Source: Deltaproteobacteria bacterium (GTDB lineage: Bacteria > SAR324 > NAC60-12). From it: a stretch of 24,811 bases of DNA. The position numbers were made by a program, and so were the translations under genes. The first letter of the stretch is position 1, and each line of letters opens with the position of its first letter. The stretch lies in the NCBI GenBank assembly GCA_002716165.1, contig PAZT01000007.1, forward strand, positions 1 to 24,811, read 5' to 3'. Below, piece by piece: positions 1 through 9,700 of the stretch. The notes under the pieces were generated by a model. It did no database searches. It was not told the origin of the DNA and saw only the letters and a program-made list of their open reading frames with translations.

Positions 1-49
1 CAATAGGTGCTTTTTCTTCAGCTAAGCTTCTTGCTTCTGCTTGAGCCAT
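1..49 (-). CDS. 5' end of a gene cut by the window edge; unidentified, possibly infC
   Basis: An open frame begins with ATG at 49 on the minus strand, about 28 bases after the thrS stop, and runs off the window. It reads MAQAEARSLAEEKAPI. The frame is open back to a TGA at 76-74, so an ATT at 61 could also be the start (IVLP before the ATG). In many bacteria infC follows thrS and uses a rare AUU/AUC start, and a short charged leader before the conserved IF3 region would fit. Too little is visible to identify the product; infC is inference from gene order alone. Confidence 0.4.
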   Translation of the reverse strand, partial: MAQAEARSLAEEKAPI

Positions 50-77
50 AGGTAGGACAATTTCTTTTTTTTTTCAA

Positions 78-1859
78 TTAAATTTTTTTATTATTACGCC
101 AATCGAGGCGATTAGTTATTTCCTCACTGAGCATTGAAGAAAAGACTTCGAATGACAAAGACTCTCGTGTTTTCTTTCCGTATCGCTGCCAAGTTACATT
201 TTGATTTGATTGTTCTTTTTCTCCCACAATAAGAAGATTTGGGATCTTATCAAGAGCGGCATTCCTTATTTTCTTGCTGAATGAGTCATGAGAATCATCA
301 ACTTCTGTGCGTATTAAAGAATTGTACAAGTTTTTATTCAAGCTATAGGCGTATTCGTTGAATGCTGAAGCTACTGGAATAAAACGTACCTGCACGGGAG
401 CCAGCCATGTTGGGAATGCTCCTCCATAGTGTTCAATCAAGAAAGCCACAAATCTTTCATGTGTACCCAAAGGGGCACGGTGGATAATTATAGGAGTATG
501 TTCCTGACTGTCACTGGCAGTATACTTCAACCCAAAACGGCTACCCATTACCAAATCCATTTGATTCGTTGATGCAGTTTCTTCTCGACCAACCACGTTT
601 GTAACTTGGAAATCTATTTTAGGACCATAAAAAGCGGCTTCACCTCGAACAGCTTCAAATGGAATACCTACTTCTTCCATGACTTCTGAAACCAGATTTT
701 CTGCCTTTTTCCAAAGTTCAGGCTCATCAACAAATTTACCTTTGTCTTCCTCTGCAAGAGAAAGTCTCAGCCAGAAATTACTCAATCCAAACATCTGATA
801 ATATTCAGTGTGTAGATTCATCACGCTGATAAACTCTTCTTTAGCTTGATCAGGAGTGCAGTAAATATGTGCATCATTCATGGTCATGCCTCGAACCCGT
901 AACAAGCCCGCGAGTTCTCCTGACTGTTCATAGCGATAGCATGTTCCATATTCAGCAAGACGTAGAGGCAAATCACGATAGCTTCTAGGTTCTGCTTTAA
1001 AAATCATGTGGTGATGAGGACAATTCATCGGCTTGAGGAAAAGACGTTCCCCATCCATTTCCATTGGAGGAAACATGCTTTCCTTATAATAAGGCAAGTG
1101 CCCAGAAGTAAAATATAAATCCTCTCTAGTGATGTGAGGTGTTGAAACTCTTTTGTAACCAGCAAGAAATTCTTTTTCCCTCGCCAATTTTTCAAGTTCA
1201 TCCCGTATCACGGTTCCGTTTGGCATCCATAAGGGTAATCCCTTTCCCACCTCTTCGCTAATGGTAAAATAACGAAGTTTATTATTCAATTTCCTATGAT
1301 CCCGCTGCATGGCTAGGTTACGCTTATCCTTATACTCCTTTAGCTGCTCACCAGTCTCAAAAGCCAAGCCATAAACTCTCTGCATCATACCATTTTTTTC
1401 AGAACCCTTCCAATAAGCTCCTGCAAGTGAATCAAGTGAAAAACAATTTTTTGGAATTTCACTTGTTGACTTAACATGAGGACCTTCACACAAATCCCAA
1501 AAAGGACCATTACGGTATAAGCTTAATATTTCGTTTTGTGCGACAAGATCCTCAACCTGCTCTATTTTGTAATGCTGATTTTCCTTACTCAAAAGTTCTA
1601 CCATGTCCTTCTGAATTAGTTCTTCACGTTCAAAAAACTGACCTAACTTTAGAATATGGCGCATACGTTTTTCTAGTTTGGGCAAGTCTTCCTGCGTCAA
1701 TGGTTCTTCCAGATCAAAATCATAATAAAATCCGTTCTCAATTGGTGGTCCGAAACCAAGTTTTGCGCTAGGGCGTATTTCTAAAACTGCCTGTGCAAGC
1801 ACATGCGCAAGAGAATGCCTAATTTTGTAAAGATTAGAGTTTACTTCCAGTTTATCCAC
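78..1859 (-). CDS. thrS: Threonine--tRNA ligase lacking the N-terminal TGS domain
   Basis: Class II aminoacyl-tRNA synthetase that charges tRNA-Thr with threonine in the cytoplasm. The 593 residues begin almost directly with the N2 editing domain: HSLAH at 15-19 and CEGPH at 124-128, the metal and catalytic residues used to hydrolyse Ser-tRNA-Thr. The catalytic core follows, with FLKPMNCPHH (275-283), motif 2 around RYEQSGELAGLLRVRG (309-324), and zinc ligands C280, H331 and H460 matching E. coli C334, H385 and H511. The C-terminal anticodon-binding domain starts near WLAPVQV (485-491). E. coli ThrRS is 642 residues; the missing part is the TGS domain. The start is GTG, and an in-frame TAA 18 bases upstream excludes a contiguous TGS domain. 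No Shine-Dalgarno is seen. It lies 56 bases after lon on the same strand. Confidence 0.97.
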   Translation of the reverse strand: MDKLEVNSNLYKIRHSLAHVLAQAVLEIRPSAKLGFGPPIENGFYYDFDLEEPLTQEDLPKLEKRMRHILKLGQFFEREELIQKDMVELLSKENQHYKIEQVEDLVAQNEILSLYRNGPFWDLCEGPHVKSTSEIPKNCFSLDSLAGAYWKGSEKNGMMQRVYGLAFETGEQLKEYKDKRNLAMQRDHRKLNNKLRYFTISEEVGKGLPLWMPNGTVIRDELEKLAREKEFLAGYKRVSTPHITREDLYFTSGHLPYYKESMFPPMEMDGERLFLKPMNCPHHHMIFKAEPRSYRDLPLRLAEYGTCYRYEQSGELAGLLRVRGMTMNDAHIYCTPDQAKEEFISVMNLHTEYYQMFGLSNFWLRLSLAEEDKGKFVDEPELWKKAENLVSEVMEEVGIPFEAVRGEAAFYGPKIDFQVTNVVGREETASTNQMDLVMGSRFGLKYTASDSQEHTPIIIHRAPLGTHERFVAFLIEHYGGAFPTWLAPVQVRFIPVASAFNEYAYSLNKNLYNSLIRTEVDDSHDSFSKKIRNAALDKIPNLLIVGEKEQSNQNVTWQRYGKKTRESLSFEVFSSMLSEEITNRLDWRNNKKI

Positions 1860-1915
1860 TTTAAATACAACTAATTAAAACGGTTAATTTAGCATTAGAG
1901 AGAAAAAAAACATTT

Positions 1916-4324
1916 TTATGCCGATGGCTGGGAGGCCGAATCACTTGTCCAAGTAATATCATTTTCATCTTTTTGCTGATTTTTCATATCTTTAGGATGA
2001 GCAACCAATGCCAATTCCAGAGCATCTTTGACATTTTTGATTACATTTATATCTAAAGCTTTTTTAATCTCGTCAGGAACATCGACAAGATCTTTTTTAT
2101 TCTCATCTGGAATCAGTACTGTATCAAGTAGCCCTCTCTTAGCAGCAATAAGTTTTTCCTTCAAACCCCCAATCTCTGTTACATGTCCACGCAAAGTAAT
2201 TTCTCCTGTCATACCTACATTGTGCTTAACTGAAATTTTTGTAAAACTACTTATTATGGCCATTATAAGCGGAAGTCCTGCAGAAGGCCCATCCTTAGGC
2301 GTTGCTCCTTCAGGGAGATGAACGTGTAAATCTGTTTTAGCAAATATTTCAGAATCAATTCCTAAATAATCAGCGTTGCTGCGAACATAGGAAAATGCAG
2401 CCTTAGCTGATTCCTGCATCACATCTCCAAGTTTACCAGTCAGCACAACTTTACCTGAACCTTGCATTAAACCTACTTCAATCAGCAACATCTCACCGCC
2501 CATAGGAGTAACACCTAAACCCATTGCCACTCCAACATCACTTTTATCTTCACGCTGGTCACGCTCATATTTTGGTACACCAAGAAGTTCGTGCACAAGC
2601 TTTGGGGTAACGATAGTAGGTTTTTTAACTTTCGTGCGTATCAGACGAGTTACTACTTTTCTACATACCTTACCGATTTCACGTTCGAGGTTTCGTACTC
2701 CAGCTTCTCTTGTATAACCATGTGTTATTTCCTCAATTGCAGATTTTTTGAACCGAAGCTGTTTTTCTTCTAAACCATGAAAATTCCTTTGTCTTTGAGT
2801 CAGGAACTGCGTTGCAATATGATGTTTTTCCAATTCTGTATAACCTGTTAATTCAATGACTTCCATTCTATCTAGCAGTGGACTGCTAATATTCTGCAAA
2901 CTATTCGCTGTACAAATAAAAAGGACCTCGGACAAGCTGAACTCAACATCGAGGTAGTGATCGATAAATGAATCGTTTTGATCAGGGTCAAGTACCTCAA
3001 GCATTGCCGCAGAAGGATCACTTATGTTGCTTTGATAAAGTTTGTCTATTTCGTCAATAAGCAAAACTGGATTTTTGCTTTTTGCTTTTTTAATTGACTG
3101 AATTATTTTCCCGGGCATAGCTCCTATATAAGTGCGGCGGTGACCACGTATTTCTGCTTCATCTCTAACTCCTCCAAGACTTATTCGAACAAAATTTCTT
3201 CCAAGAGCGTTTGCTATAGACTGCGCAAGTGATGTTTTACCTACACCCGGTGGACCACTTAGACAAAGAATAGGACCTTTAAGTTTTCCTTTGAGAGAAG
3301 CAACAGCTAAATATTCAATTATACGCTCCTTTATTTTTTCCAAACCATAATGGTCCCTATCAAGAATCTGTTCTGCCTCTTTAAGATCAAAATTATCTTC
3401 TGTCCTTATTTCCCATGGCATTGATATCAGCCATTCTAGGTAGTTCCTTACTACATTTGCTTCCGATGACATTGGTGACATCATTCGCAATTTTTTTAAT
3501 TCTTTTTCAGCTTCACTTTCTACTTCTGCTGGCATTTTAGCTTGCTTGATCTGTTCAGCCATCTCATCCATTTCGGCCTTTGGATCTTCCATCTGACCGA
3601 GTTCTTTTTGAATATTTCGCAATTGGTCTTGAAGAAAATCTGCTTTTTTAGTGTCACTGAATTTATCTGATGCTTCTTTTTTAAGCTTATTTTCAAGCTG
3701 TTTTATTTTCATCTCATCCCTAAGAATTCCCAGAACTTTCTTTAATCTGTCTCCAGGATTAAGAGTCTCTAAAAGCTTTTGTTTCTGTTCATTAGAGATT
3801 TTTAACAGTGAAGCCGTCTTATCACTAACACTCAAGGCGTCCAGTTCTTTCAATGATTTTAAAACATCTTTTCCTAACTTCAACTTGCGCTGATCTACAT
3901 ATTTTTTGAAAAGATCACGCACCTGTTTTGCTTTTTCCTCAAGCTCATCATGGTCGAATTCCATTTCACTTTCATATACAGGCTCAACCTGTGCTAAAAA
4001 TTCTTTTTCATCCAGTTTTGTAGCAATAAGTTTCCCTCTGATACTTCCCTCAAAAAGAGCTTTGACAGTCCCATTAGGCAGCCTCATAACTTGTAATACG
4101 CTTCCAAGAACTCCTATTTCATACAAATCTCTCTCCTTTGGATTCTCGACTGAAGAGTCTTTTTGAGTTACTACAAAAATTTCCCGATCACCAGATATGG
4201 CTCGGTCCAAGGCATCCATTGAAGATTGACGACCTACGAAAAACGGTGCCGTAGTTCCAGGGAAAACAATCTCTTCCCTCATAGGAAGCAGCGGTACAAT
4301 AACAGGTTTAAGTTTATCAGACAT
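1916..4324 (-). CDS. lon: ATP-dependent protease LonA
   Basis: Cytoplasmic AAA+ serine protease that degrades misfolded and regulatory proteins. The 802 residues are close to the usual LonA length (784 in E. coli). The order is: N-terminal LON substrate-binding domain (about 6-200); a charged coiled-coil region (200-300); Walker A GPPGVGKT at 357-364; Walker B LLIDEIDK at 421-428; and the protease domain with catalytic Ser681 in PKDGPSAG and Lys724 in GGLKEK, spaced 43 residues apart as in E. coli S679/K722. A polar tail of about 25 residues follows. The start is ATG at 4324 with no Shine-Dalgarno. I saw no sigma-32-type heat-shock promoter in the 104-base gap upstream. It sits between the MFS gene and thrS on the same strand. 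Confidence 0.98.
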   Translation of the reverse strand: MSDKLKPVIVPLLPMREEIVFPGTTAPFFVGRQSSMDALDRAISGDREIFVVTQKDSSVENPKERDLYEIGVLGSVLQVMRLPNGTVKALFEGSIRGKLIATKLDEKEFLAQVEPVYESEMEFDHDELEEKAKQVRDLFKKYVDQRKLKLGKDVLKSLKELDALSVSDKTASLLKISNEQKQKLLETLNPGDRLKKVLGILRDEMKIKQLENKLKKEASDKFSDTKKADFLQDQLRNIQKELGQMEDPKAEMDEMAEQIKQAKMPAEVESEAEKELKKLRMMSPMSSEANVVRNYLEWLISMPWEIRTEDNFDLKEAEQILDRDHYGLEKIKERIIEYLAVASLKGKLKGPILCLSGPPGVGKTSLAQSIANALGRNFVRISLGGVRDEAEIRGHRRTYIGAMPGKIIQSIKKAKSKNPVLLIDEIDKLYQSNISDPSAAMLEVLDPDQNDSFIDHYLDVEFSLSEVLFICTANSLQNISSPLLDRMEVIELTGYTELEKHHIATQFLTQRQRNFHGLEEKQLRFKKSAIEEITHGYTREAGVRNLEREIGKVCRKVVTRLIRTKVKKPTIVTPKLVHELLGVPKYERDQREDKSDVGVAMGLGVTPMGGEMLLIEVGLMQGSGKVVLTGKLGDVMQESAKAAFSYVRSNADYLGIDSEIFAKTDLHVHLPEGATPKDGPSAGLPLIMAIISSFTKISVKHNVGMTGEITLRGHVTEIGGLKEKLIAAKRGLLDTVLIPDENKKDLVDVPDEIKKALDINVIKNVKDALELALVAHPKDMKNQQKDENDITWTSDSASQPSA

Positions 4325-4428
4325 TTTTTGTTAAGTATTTAGTTGATGGGTTAAGAGCAATATTCCGGCTTTATCAAAATAATTTTTCTTTCTAATCTTT
4401 GAAGATAAAAAAGCAATTCATTACTCCT

Positions 4429-5640
4429 TCATATTTTTTTAATACTTTTTTCAGGATTTGTAAATGAAAGTGTTAAATAGAAAAACCAGAATTCAGCAAG
4501 CACAATAAGCAAAATGAAAATATAAAAGTTATTTAAATACATCGCCCCAGCAAGAGTTGCTCCAGCAAAATGACCAAAAAACTGTGCAAAATTATATACA
4601 CCCATTGCAGTTCCTTTGGTTTCTGCTGTAGAAGAACGAGTAACAAGAGAGGGAAAAATTGGTTCAAAGATATTGAACCCCATAAAAAATAAGAACAGAG
4701 CAGCTACAAACCAAAGTAGCATCTGTTGATCTTGGGCTATTCCCATAGCTAAAGCTGACAGTAGCAGCAGAATAATTCCAAATAGCATAACTTCACGAAA
4801 GCGGTTACGAACTTCTGCGAGAACAGATGCAAATATCATCATCGAAGCACCAGCTACCATCATCGGTAAGTATATAATCCACATCTCTCCACTATCATAT
4901 CCGTGATTTACCATAATCATTGGTATCAGGAAAAACGTTGATGATAGGCCGATTCCACATACAAAGCCCCCCCAGCAAATAGTTCGCAAAGTAGGAACTC
5001 TCCATACTTTTAAAATCATATTCAAGAAGGATGAGTTGTCGGGCATCATAGGAATTGCTTCCGGATTTGGAACTGTTGTAATTACAAGTACCAGACTAAT
5101 TAATGTAAAAATAGCTATCATCCCAAACATTCCTCTCAATCCCAGCCACTCACCAAGAAATGGTGCTCCAATAAATGCAATCGCAAAAGCAGTTCCGATA
5201 CTGACTCCCATTGCTGCATTGGCGCGTGTTCTGACTTCAGGACGGGTTAAATCTGCAACTAAAGCAAAGACAGTTGAACTTATAGCTCCAGTACCTTGTA
5301 GAAAACGGGCTAAAATCATAAGGTAAATAGAATCTGCAGTAGCCGCAAGCAGGTTCCCAATAATGAACAGTCCCAAACCTATCACGATCACTTTTTTTCT
5401 CCCCACCTTGTCACTCCAGATTCCGAATGGAAGTTGAAGTAAACCTTGTGTCAATCCATATGCACCAAATGCTACTCCAATCAGAAATGGTGTAGCCTCT
5501 TCTAAATCCAATGCAAGAATACTGAAAACTGGCAGCAAAATAAAAATACTGAACATTCTGAAAAAAAGTACTCCACTTAGACTATATATACTTTTTTTTT
5601 CAGTATAAGTGAAAATAGATGTTCTATCGGTCTTACTCAT
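4429..5640 (-). CDS. YajR-type major facilitator superfamily transporter without the YAM domain
   Basis: Predicted 12-helix inner-membrane transporter of 403 residues. MFS motif A is clear between helices 2 and 3 (GIWSDKVGRKKV, 73-84). FRMFSIFILLPV, AYGLTQGLLQLPFG, RFLQGTGAI, ADLTRPEVRT and KGTAMGVY line up with E. coli YajR as I remember it. YajR carries a C-terminal cytosolic ferredoxin-like YAM domain, but this protein ends about ten residues after its last helix, so the domain is absent. The substrate is unknown; YajR-like proteins are usually annotated as proton-driven efflux. A GTG at 5670 would add ten residues, but the ATG at 5640 fits the YajR N-terminus better. It may be the first gene of the block leading to lon and thrS. 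Confidence 0.9.
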   Translation of the reverse strand: MSKTDRTSIFTYTEKKSIYSLSGVLFFRMFSIFILLPVFSILALDLEEATPFLIGVAFGAYGLTQGLLQLPFGIWSDKVGRKKVIVIGLGLFIIGNLLAATADSIYLMILARFLQGTGAISSTVFALVADLTRPEVRTRANAAMGVSIGTAFAIAFIGAPFLGEWLGLRGMFGMIAIFTLISLVLVITTVPNPEAIPMMPDNSSFLNMILKVWRVPTLRTICWGGFVCGIGLSSTFFLIPMIMVNHGYDSGEMWIIYLPMMVAGASMMIFASVLAEVRNRFREVMLFGIILLLLSALAMGIAQDQQMLLWFVAALFLFFMGFNIFEPIFPSLVTRSSTAETKGTAMGVYNFAQFFGHFAGATLAGAMYLNNFYIFILLIVLAEFWFFYLTLSFTNPEKSIKKI

Positions 5641-5706
5641 TATTTTATCAATATCCCAGTTATACCACACCTCTTATGAGAGGAAAAACTAATAACATAA
5701 ACTAAA

Positions 5707-5735
5707 ATTATGGCAACCTCATTGCTTAAACTCAA
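5707..5735 (-). promoter_or_regulatory. Candidate sigma-70-type promoter for the MFS gene
   Basis: On the minus strand TTGAGT (5735-5730) and CATAAT (5712-5707) are separated by exactly 17 bases, matching the -35 consensus at four of six and the -10 consensus at five of six positions. Transcription would begin near 5700, about 60 bases before the ATG at 5640. The region is AT-rich, so chance matches are expected. Confidence 0.35.
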
Positions 5736-5787
5736 GCTTTTGAAAAATCTAGAAATATTCTGAGAAGCTGGCATTTCAAGACAGCCT

Positions 5788-5816
5788 CCTTTGAAAAAAT
5801 CAGGAATTTTCAAAGG
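5788..5816. repeat. 10-bp inverted repeat with 9-base loop
   Basis: CCTTTGAAAA (5788-5797) and its exact complement TTTTCAAAGG (5807-5816) flank a nine-base loop. There is no T-run directly after it in either direction, so it is not a standard intrinsic terminator. It lies about 50 bases upstream of the candidate MFS -35 element and could be an operator or part of a small structured RNA. Confidence 0.5.
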
Positions 5817-6354
5817 CTATTCAAATACTGTTAAGTTTTAGCTAATTAAAACTGCTAACATACTCTTAAGTTAATGAAGAATAGGACTTTGATACTAACT
5901 CAAAATTCCAACAACTAAAGATAATAAAACTTAAAGTTTAAAGCGTTTTTAAATAGATAATTCCAAATATAAAAAAAGAATGAAGAGTAATTTATGTCAG
6001 ATGTTTATCTTTAGGGGAGAGAGAAACCTCATTAAAATCCCACAGCCCCATACATAAACCCTTACAAAGACCATCTATCTTCCTCAATTAAAAAGCTAAA
6101 ACCCTTGCAATTGCTTACTTTACACTTCATACTAAGGTCTTAATGATAACTTCTAATTCAAATCTATAATTGTCCTAAGTTTAAATATATCTGGCAGTAA
6201 AATAAAAGAAATTGAAACCTCTGTTTGAGCTTAAATAAAGCAGATTATTAGTGTAAAACGAAGATGAAATTATATGTTTTAATTTCTTAGTAAAAGTTGA
6301 GATTACTTTAAAATAAATTCCTATTTATACATGAAAAATTTTAAGTGATAGTAT

Positions 6355-6382
6355 TTGTTATCTTATATAAAAATCCTAAAAT
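6355..6382 (+). promoter_or_regulatory. Candidate promoter for the 71-residue gene and mfd
   Basis: TTGTTA (6355-6360) and TAAAAT (6377-6382) are 16 bases apart, matching the sigma-70 consensus at four and five of six positions. The first start codon (6458) would be about 70 bases after the transcription start. The support is weak given the AT-rich background. Confidence 0.3.
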
Positions 6383-6457
6383 TTTTAATTAACGTATATC
6401 TTAACTTAGGGAAAATATTCATAACAAGGTGATTATTATTCTTCAAATTGCTTAGAA

Positions 6458-6673
6458 ATGACTGACGAAAATACCTCCACTATAATTGTGAATATACGCG
6501 GTCTTTTGGGCGAAAAGGATGGTGTTAAAATTGAATTTGAAGAAGAATTGCTCGTGGAGGACGGAGAATTTTTACTCGATGATGTAAGTTATAAAATTGT
6601 CCGTATAATAGATGAAGATGTGGAATATCCTCTTGTCTATGTAGTAGTAATGGATATTCTCAGCCAGACATGA
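6458..6673 (+). CDS. Small acidic protein of unknown function upstream of mfd
   Basis: A 71-residue frame with ATG start, ending 34 bases before mfd on the same strand. I do not recognise the family. It is strongly acidic (about 18 Asp/Glu against 5 Lys/Arg), with alternating hydrophobic stretches (STIIVNIRG, YKIVRIID, YPLVYVVVMDIL) that suggest a small beta-rich fold. It has no cysteine, signal peptide or clear membrane helix. No Shine-Dalgarno is visible; an AAGGTGA lies about 25 bases upstream, too far to serve. An in-frame TAA at 6422 rules out a longer product. Coding status rests on the intact frame and position, and it may be co-transcribed with mfd. Confidence 0.6.
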   Translation: MTDENTSTIIVNIRGLLGEKDGVKIEFEEELLVEDGEFLLDDVSYKIVRIIDEDVEYPLVYVVVMDILSQT

Positions 6674-6707
6674 ACATCCAACTCTGCCTAAGTTTTTTTT
6701 AAAAATC

Positions 6708-9700
6708 ATGTCTTTATCCCTTCATAAAATCTTGAATAATTCAAATAGAGAATCTTCTCCAGTTTTACTTCATGGACTTGGAGGATCAAGCAAAGCACTT
6801 GTTGTTTCAATGCTAAGTAAAATTGCTTACTCCATTCTAGGTGAAAAAAAACCTGTTGTGGTGGTATGCGAATCTTTTGATATTGCTGAAGTATTCCTAA
6901 AAGACATCTACTATTATTATGGAAGAGAAGGAGTCTATTTTTTCCCTTTTTGGGATGTACTTCCATACGATAATTTTTCTCCACACAAAGGACTTACGGC
7001 TCAGCGTTTTAGAACACTTGATGCTTTACTTAGCAATCAGGCACGAATACTGGTTACCACACCAAATGCTCTTATGCAGTGTTTTATGCCTCGAAATATT
7101 TTTTTAAAAACCACTTTCACACTAAAAAATGGATTTATCGGGAGTCCAGTTGAAATTTGTAAAATGCTGGTTAATTCAGGATATATTGAGGTTGATGTAG
7201 TTGAAGAAATTGGTGAATTCAGTACTCATGGAGGAATACTTGACGTTTTCCCATTGAACCTAGAAAAACCAATTCGGATAAAATTTTCTGAGAAATCAAA
7301 GGTACAGTCACTTAAAACTTTTGAAATTCAGTCTCAACAAACTGATCAAACTGAATTAAGCTCTTTAAAGATTCTTCCAGCAAGTGAAATTATATTTAAT
7401 CAGAAAAACACAGGCTACGCTCGTCAAAGCTTAAAAGAATACACCAAGGACTTAAATTCAGATGTATTATTGCGATTAAGAGAAAGTTTAGAAAAAAAAG
7501 AAGGTTTTCCGGGCATTGAATCTCTTTCCCCTCTATTCTATCCAGAAAGAGAAACATTATTTGATTATTTCCAAGATGAATATTTTTTGATAATTAATGA
7601 AAATAAAAATGTATATAATCGTGCAGATAGTTTTTACCAAGAAGTTTTTTTGGAGTACGAAATTAGTACTCAGCAAAACAAGCTTACTTTTTCACCGGAG
7701 TCATTATTTTTATCTCATAGAGAACTTAATACTAAGCTTGCCGCGAATGTTAATCTTGTTTTAACATCAATGAAAATTGAAAACACTAAATCAACTATAT
7801 TTCACCAGTTTCAATTTTTAGATAACAAGTCCCTTCGTAATCAATTCGAAAGTGCCAAAGTAACTTCTGCAGCAGGTTACATGGTGCAACTAATACAAAA
7901 ATGGCAAAACTCCAGAACACCTGTTTTGCTAAGTGCTAAAAGCCAAACACATGCGAATAGGTTTCAGCAGTTGCTCCAAGATTTAGGGGTTGAAAGCACT
8001 GTCGCAGGGAATCAAATGACTACGAACAGATGTCCATGGTTTGAATGGCTTGAGAAAGGATATACTGAAAATACTTCTGGCCCAATACCTATTTTAATAG
8101 GAAAAGTTTCCAATGGATTCAGGAAGATAGACTTAAATGGCAAAGTTCTTTTCGTTTTACTGACTGAGGAAGAAGTTTTTGGGGAAAAAACGAAGAAAAG
8201 AAGCTTACAGCGCACCCGAGTTCACCAGACTTCAGGGAGCCTTGATGATCTAAAGGAAGGAGACCATGTCGTTCACCTAGATTATGGAATCGGGCACTAC
8301 AATGGGTTGCAGAAAATTTCTGCGGGTGGGAATCAAAAAGAATTTATGAAATTAGTTTTTGGATGTGATGAAAAAGTTTATGTCCCTATAGAAAATATTC
8401 ATCTTGTTCAAAAATATGTAAACGCGGGTGGTACAACACCTCAACTGAGTAAACTAGGAGAAAAAGCCTGGAAAAAAACTCGCAGCAAGGTTGCTAAAAC
8501 TGTAGAGAACATTGCCGAAGAACTTGCTGATATTTACGCCGAACGTAAAGCACGAAAGGGGTTTGCCTTTGCTGCAGATGGTAAGGAAATGCAAAAATTT
8601 GAACTCCGCTTTAAGTTTGAAGAAACCCCAGATCAGCTGGATGTTATTAGTTCTGTCAAGGCAGATATGGAAAAAGAGATGCCTATGGACAGGCTCGTTT
8701 GTGGAGATGTTGGTTTTGGTAAAACTGAGATAGCCATGCGTGCCGCCTTTAAGGCTGTACAGCAGGAAAAACAGGTTGCTTTTCTTGTACCCACAACAAT
8801 TCTTGCTCAACAGCACTATGAGACATTCTGCAGACGTTTTGAAGAAACCCCTTTTATAATTGATGTAATCAGTCGTTTTCGAACAACAAAAGAACAGAAA
8901 GGAATTACTAAACGTTTGCAAGAGGGTAAAATCGATGTGCTCATTGGGACACACCGTATGCTCTCAACTGATATTAGTTTCAAAGAATTAGGATTGCTTG
9001 TTGTAGATGAAGAACAGCGGTTTGGAGTAAAACACAAGGAAAAGATAAAGCGGTTCAGGGCTTCAGTTGATGTTCTTACACTTTCGGCAACTCCAATTCC
9101 GCGCACTCTACACATGTCTTTGATGGGAATACGGGATCTGAGTTTGGTAAACACTCCCCCTGCCGACAGAAGAGCAGTTCGGACAAGATTACTGCCTGCA
9201 AATGATTATATAATTCAGGAAGCAGTCAGCCGGGAAATTCGTAGAGGTGGACAAGTTTATATAGTTCATAACCGTATAGATACTATTTATAAATATGAAC
9301 GATATCTTACCAGTATCCTTCCCAATGTAAAGATTGTAACAGGACATGGTCAAATGAAAGAAGAAAAACTGGAAAAAGTGATGATGGAGTTTATTGATGG
9401 AGAATTTGATGTGTTGCTCTCTACTACAATTATAGAGTCAGGTCTTGATATTACAAACGCCAATACAATAATAATTAACAACGCACATATTTTTGGGTTA
9501 TCTCAACTTTATCAACTGAGAGGAAGAGTTGGAAGAAGCAATGTTCAGGCTTATGCTTATTTGCTCGTTCCACAAGATTTAATATTAAGTGGAGTCGCAA
9601 ATGAGCGCCTCAATGTACTGAAAGATTTGAACGATCTAGGAGCAGGATTTAAAGTTGCTTCAAGGGACTTGGAAATTAGAGGAGCTGGGAACTTACTCGG

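Larger units (their letters stand above)
5671..6457. other. 787-base AT-rich intergenic region between divergent blocks
   Basis: This gap separates the leftward MFS-lon-thrS block from the rightward mfd block. I find no open frame worth calling, no tRNA-like cloverleaf, and no CRISPR or tandem repeat. It holds a candidate promoter facing left near 5707-5735, one facing right near 6355-6382, and a 10-bp inverted repeat at 5788-5816. It is unusually long compared with the other spacers in the window, so an unrecognised small RNA or decayed gene is possible, but nothing seen proves either. Confidence 0.6.

Noticed and set aside
4325..4428. Heat-shock (sigma-32) promoter before lon
   Set aside because: No CTTGAA-like -35 with a CCCCAT-like -10 is visible on the minus strand; only weak AT-rich matches to sigma-70 elements.
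8454..8954. 166-codon open frame on the minus strand inside mfd
   Set aside because: It is antisense to the helicase core of mfd, its translation is rich in Phe/Ser/Cys with no family features, and mfd is clearly intact in the other strand.
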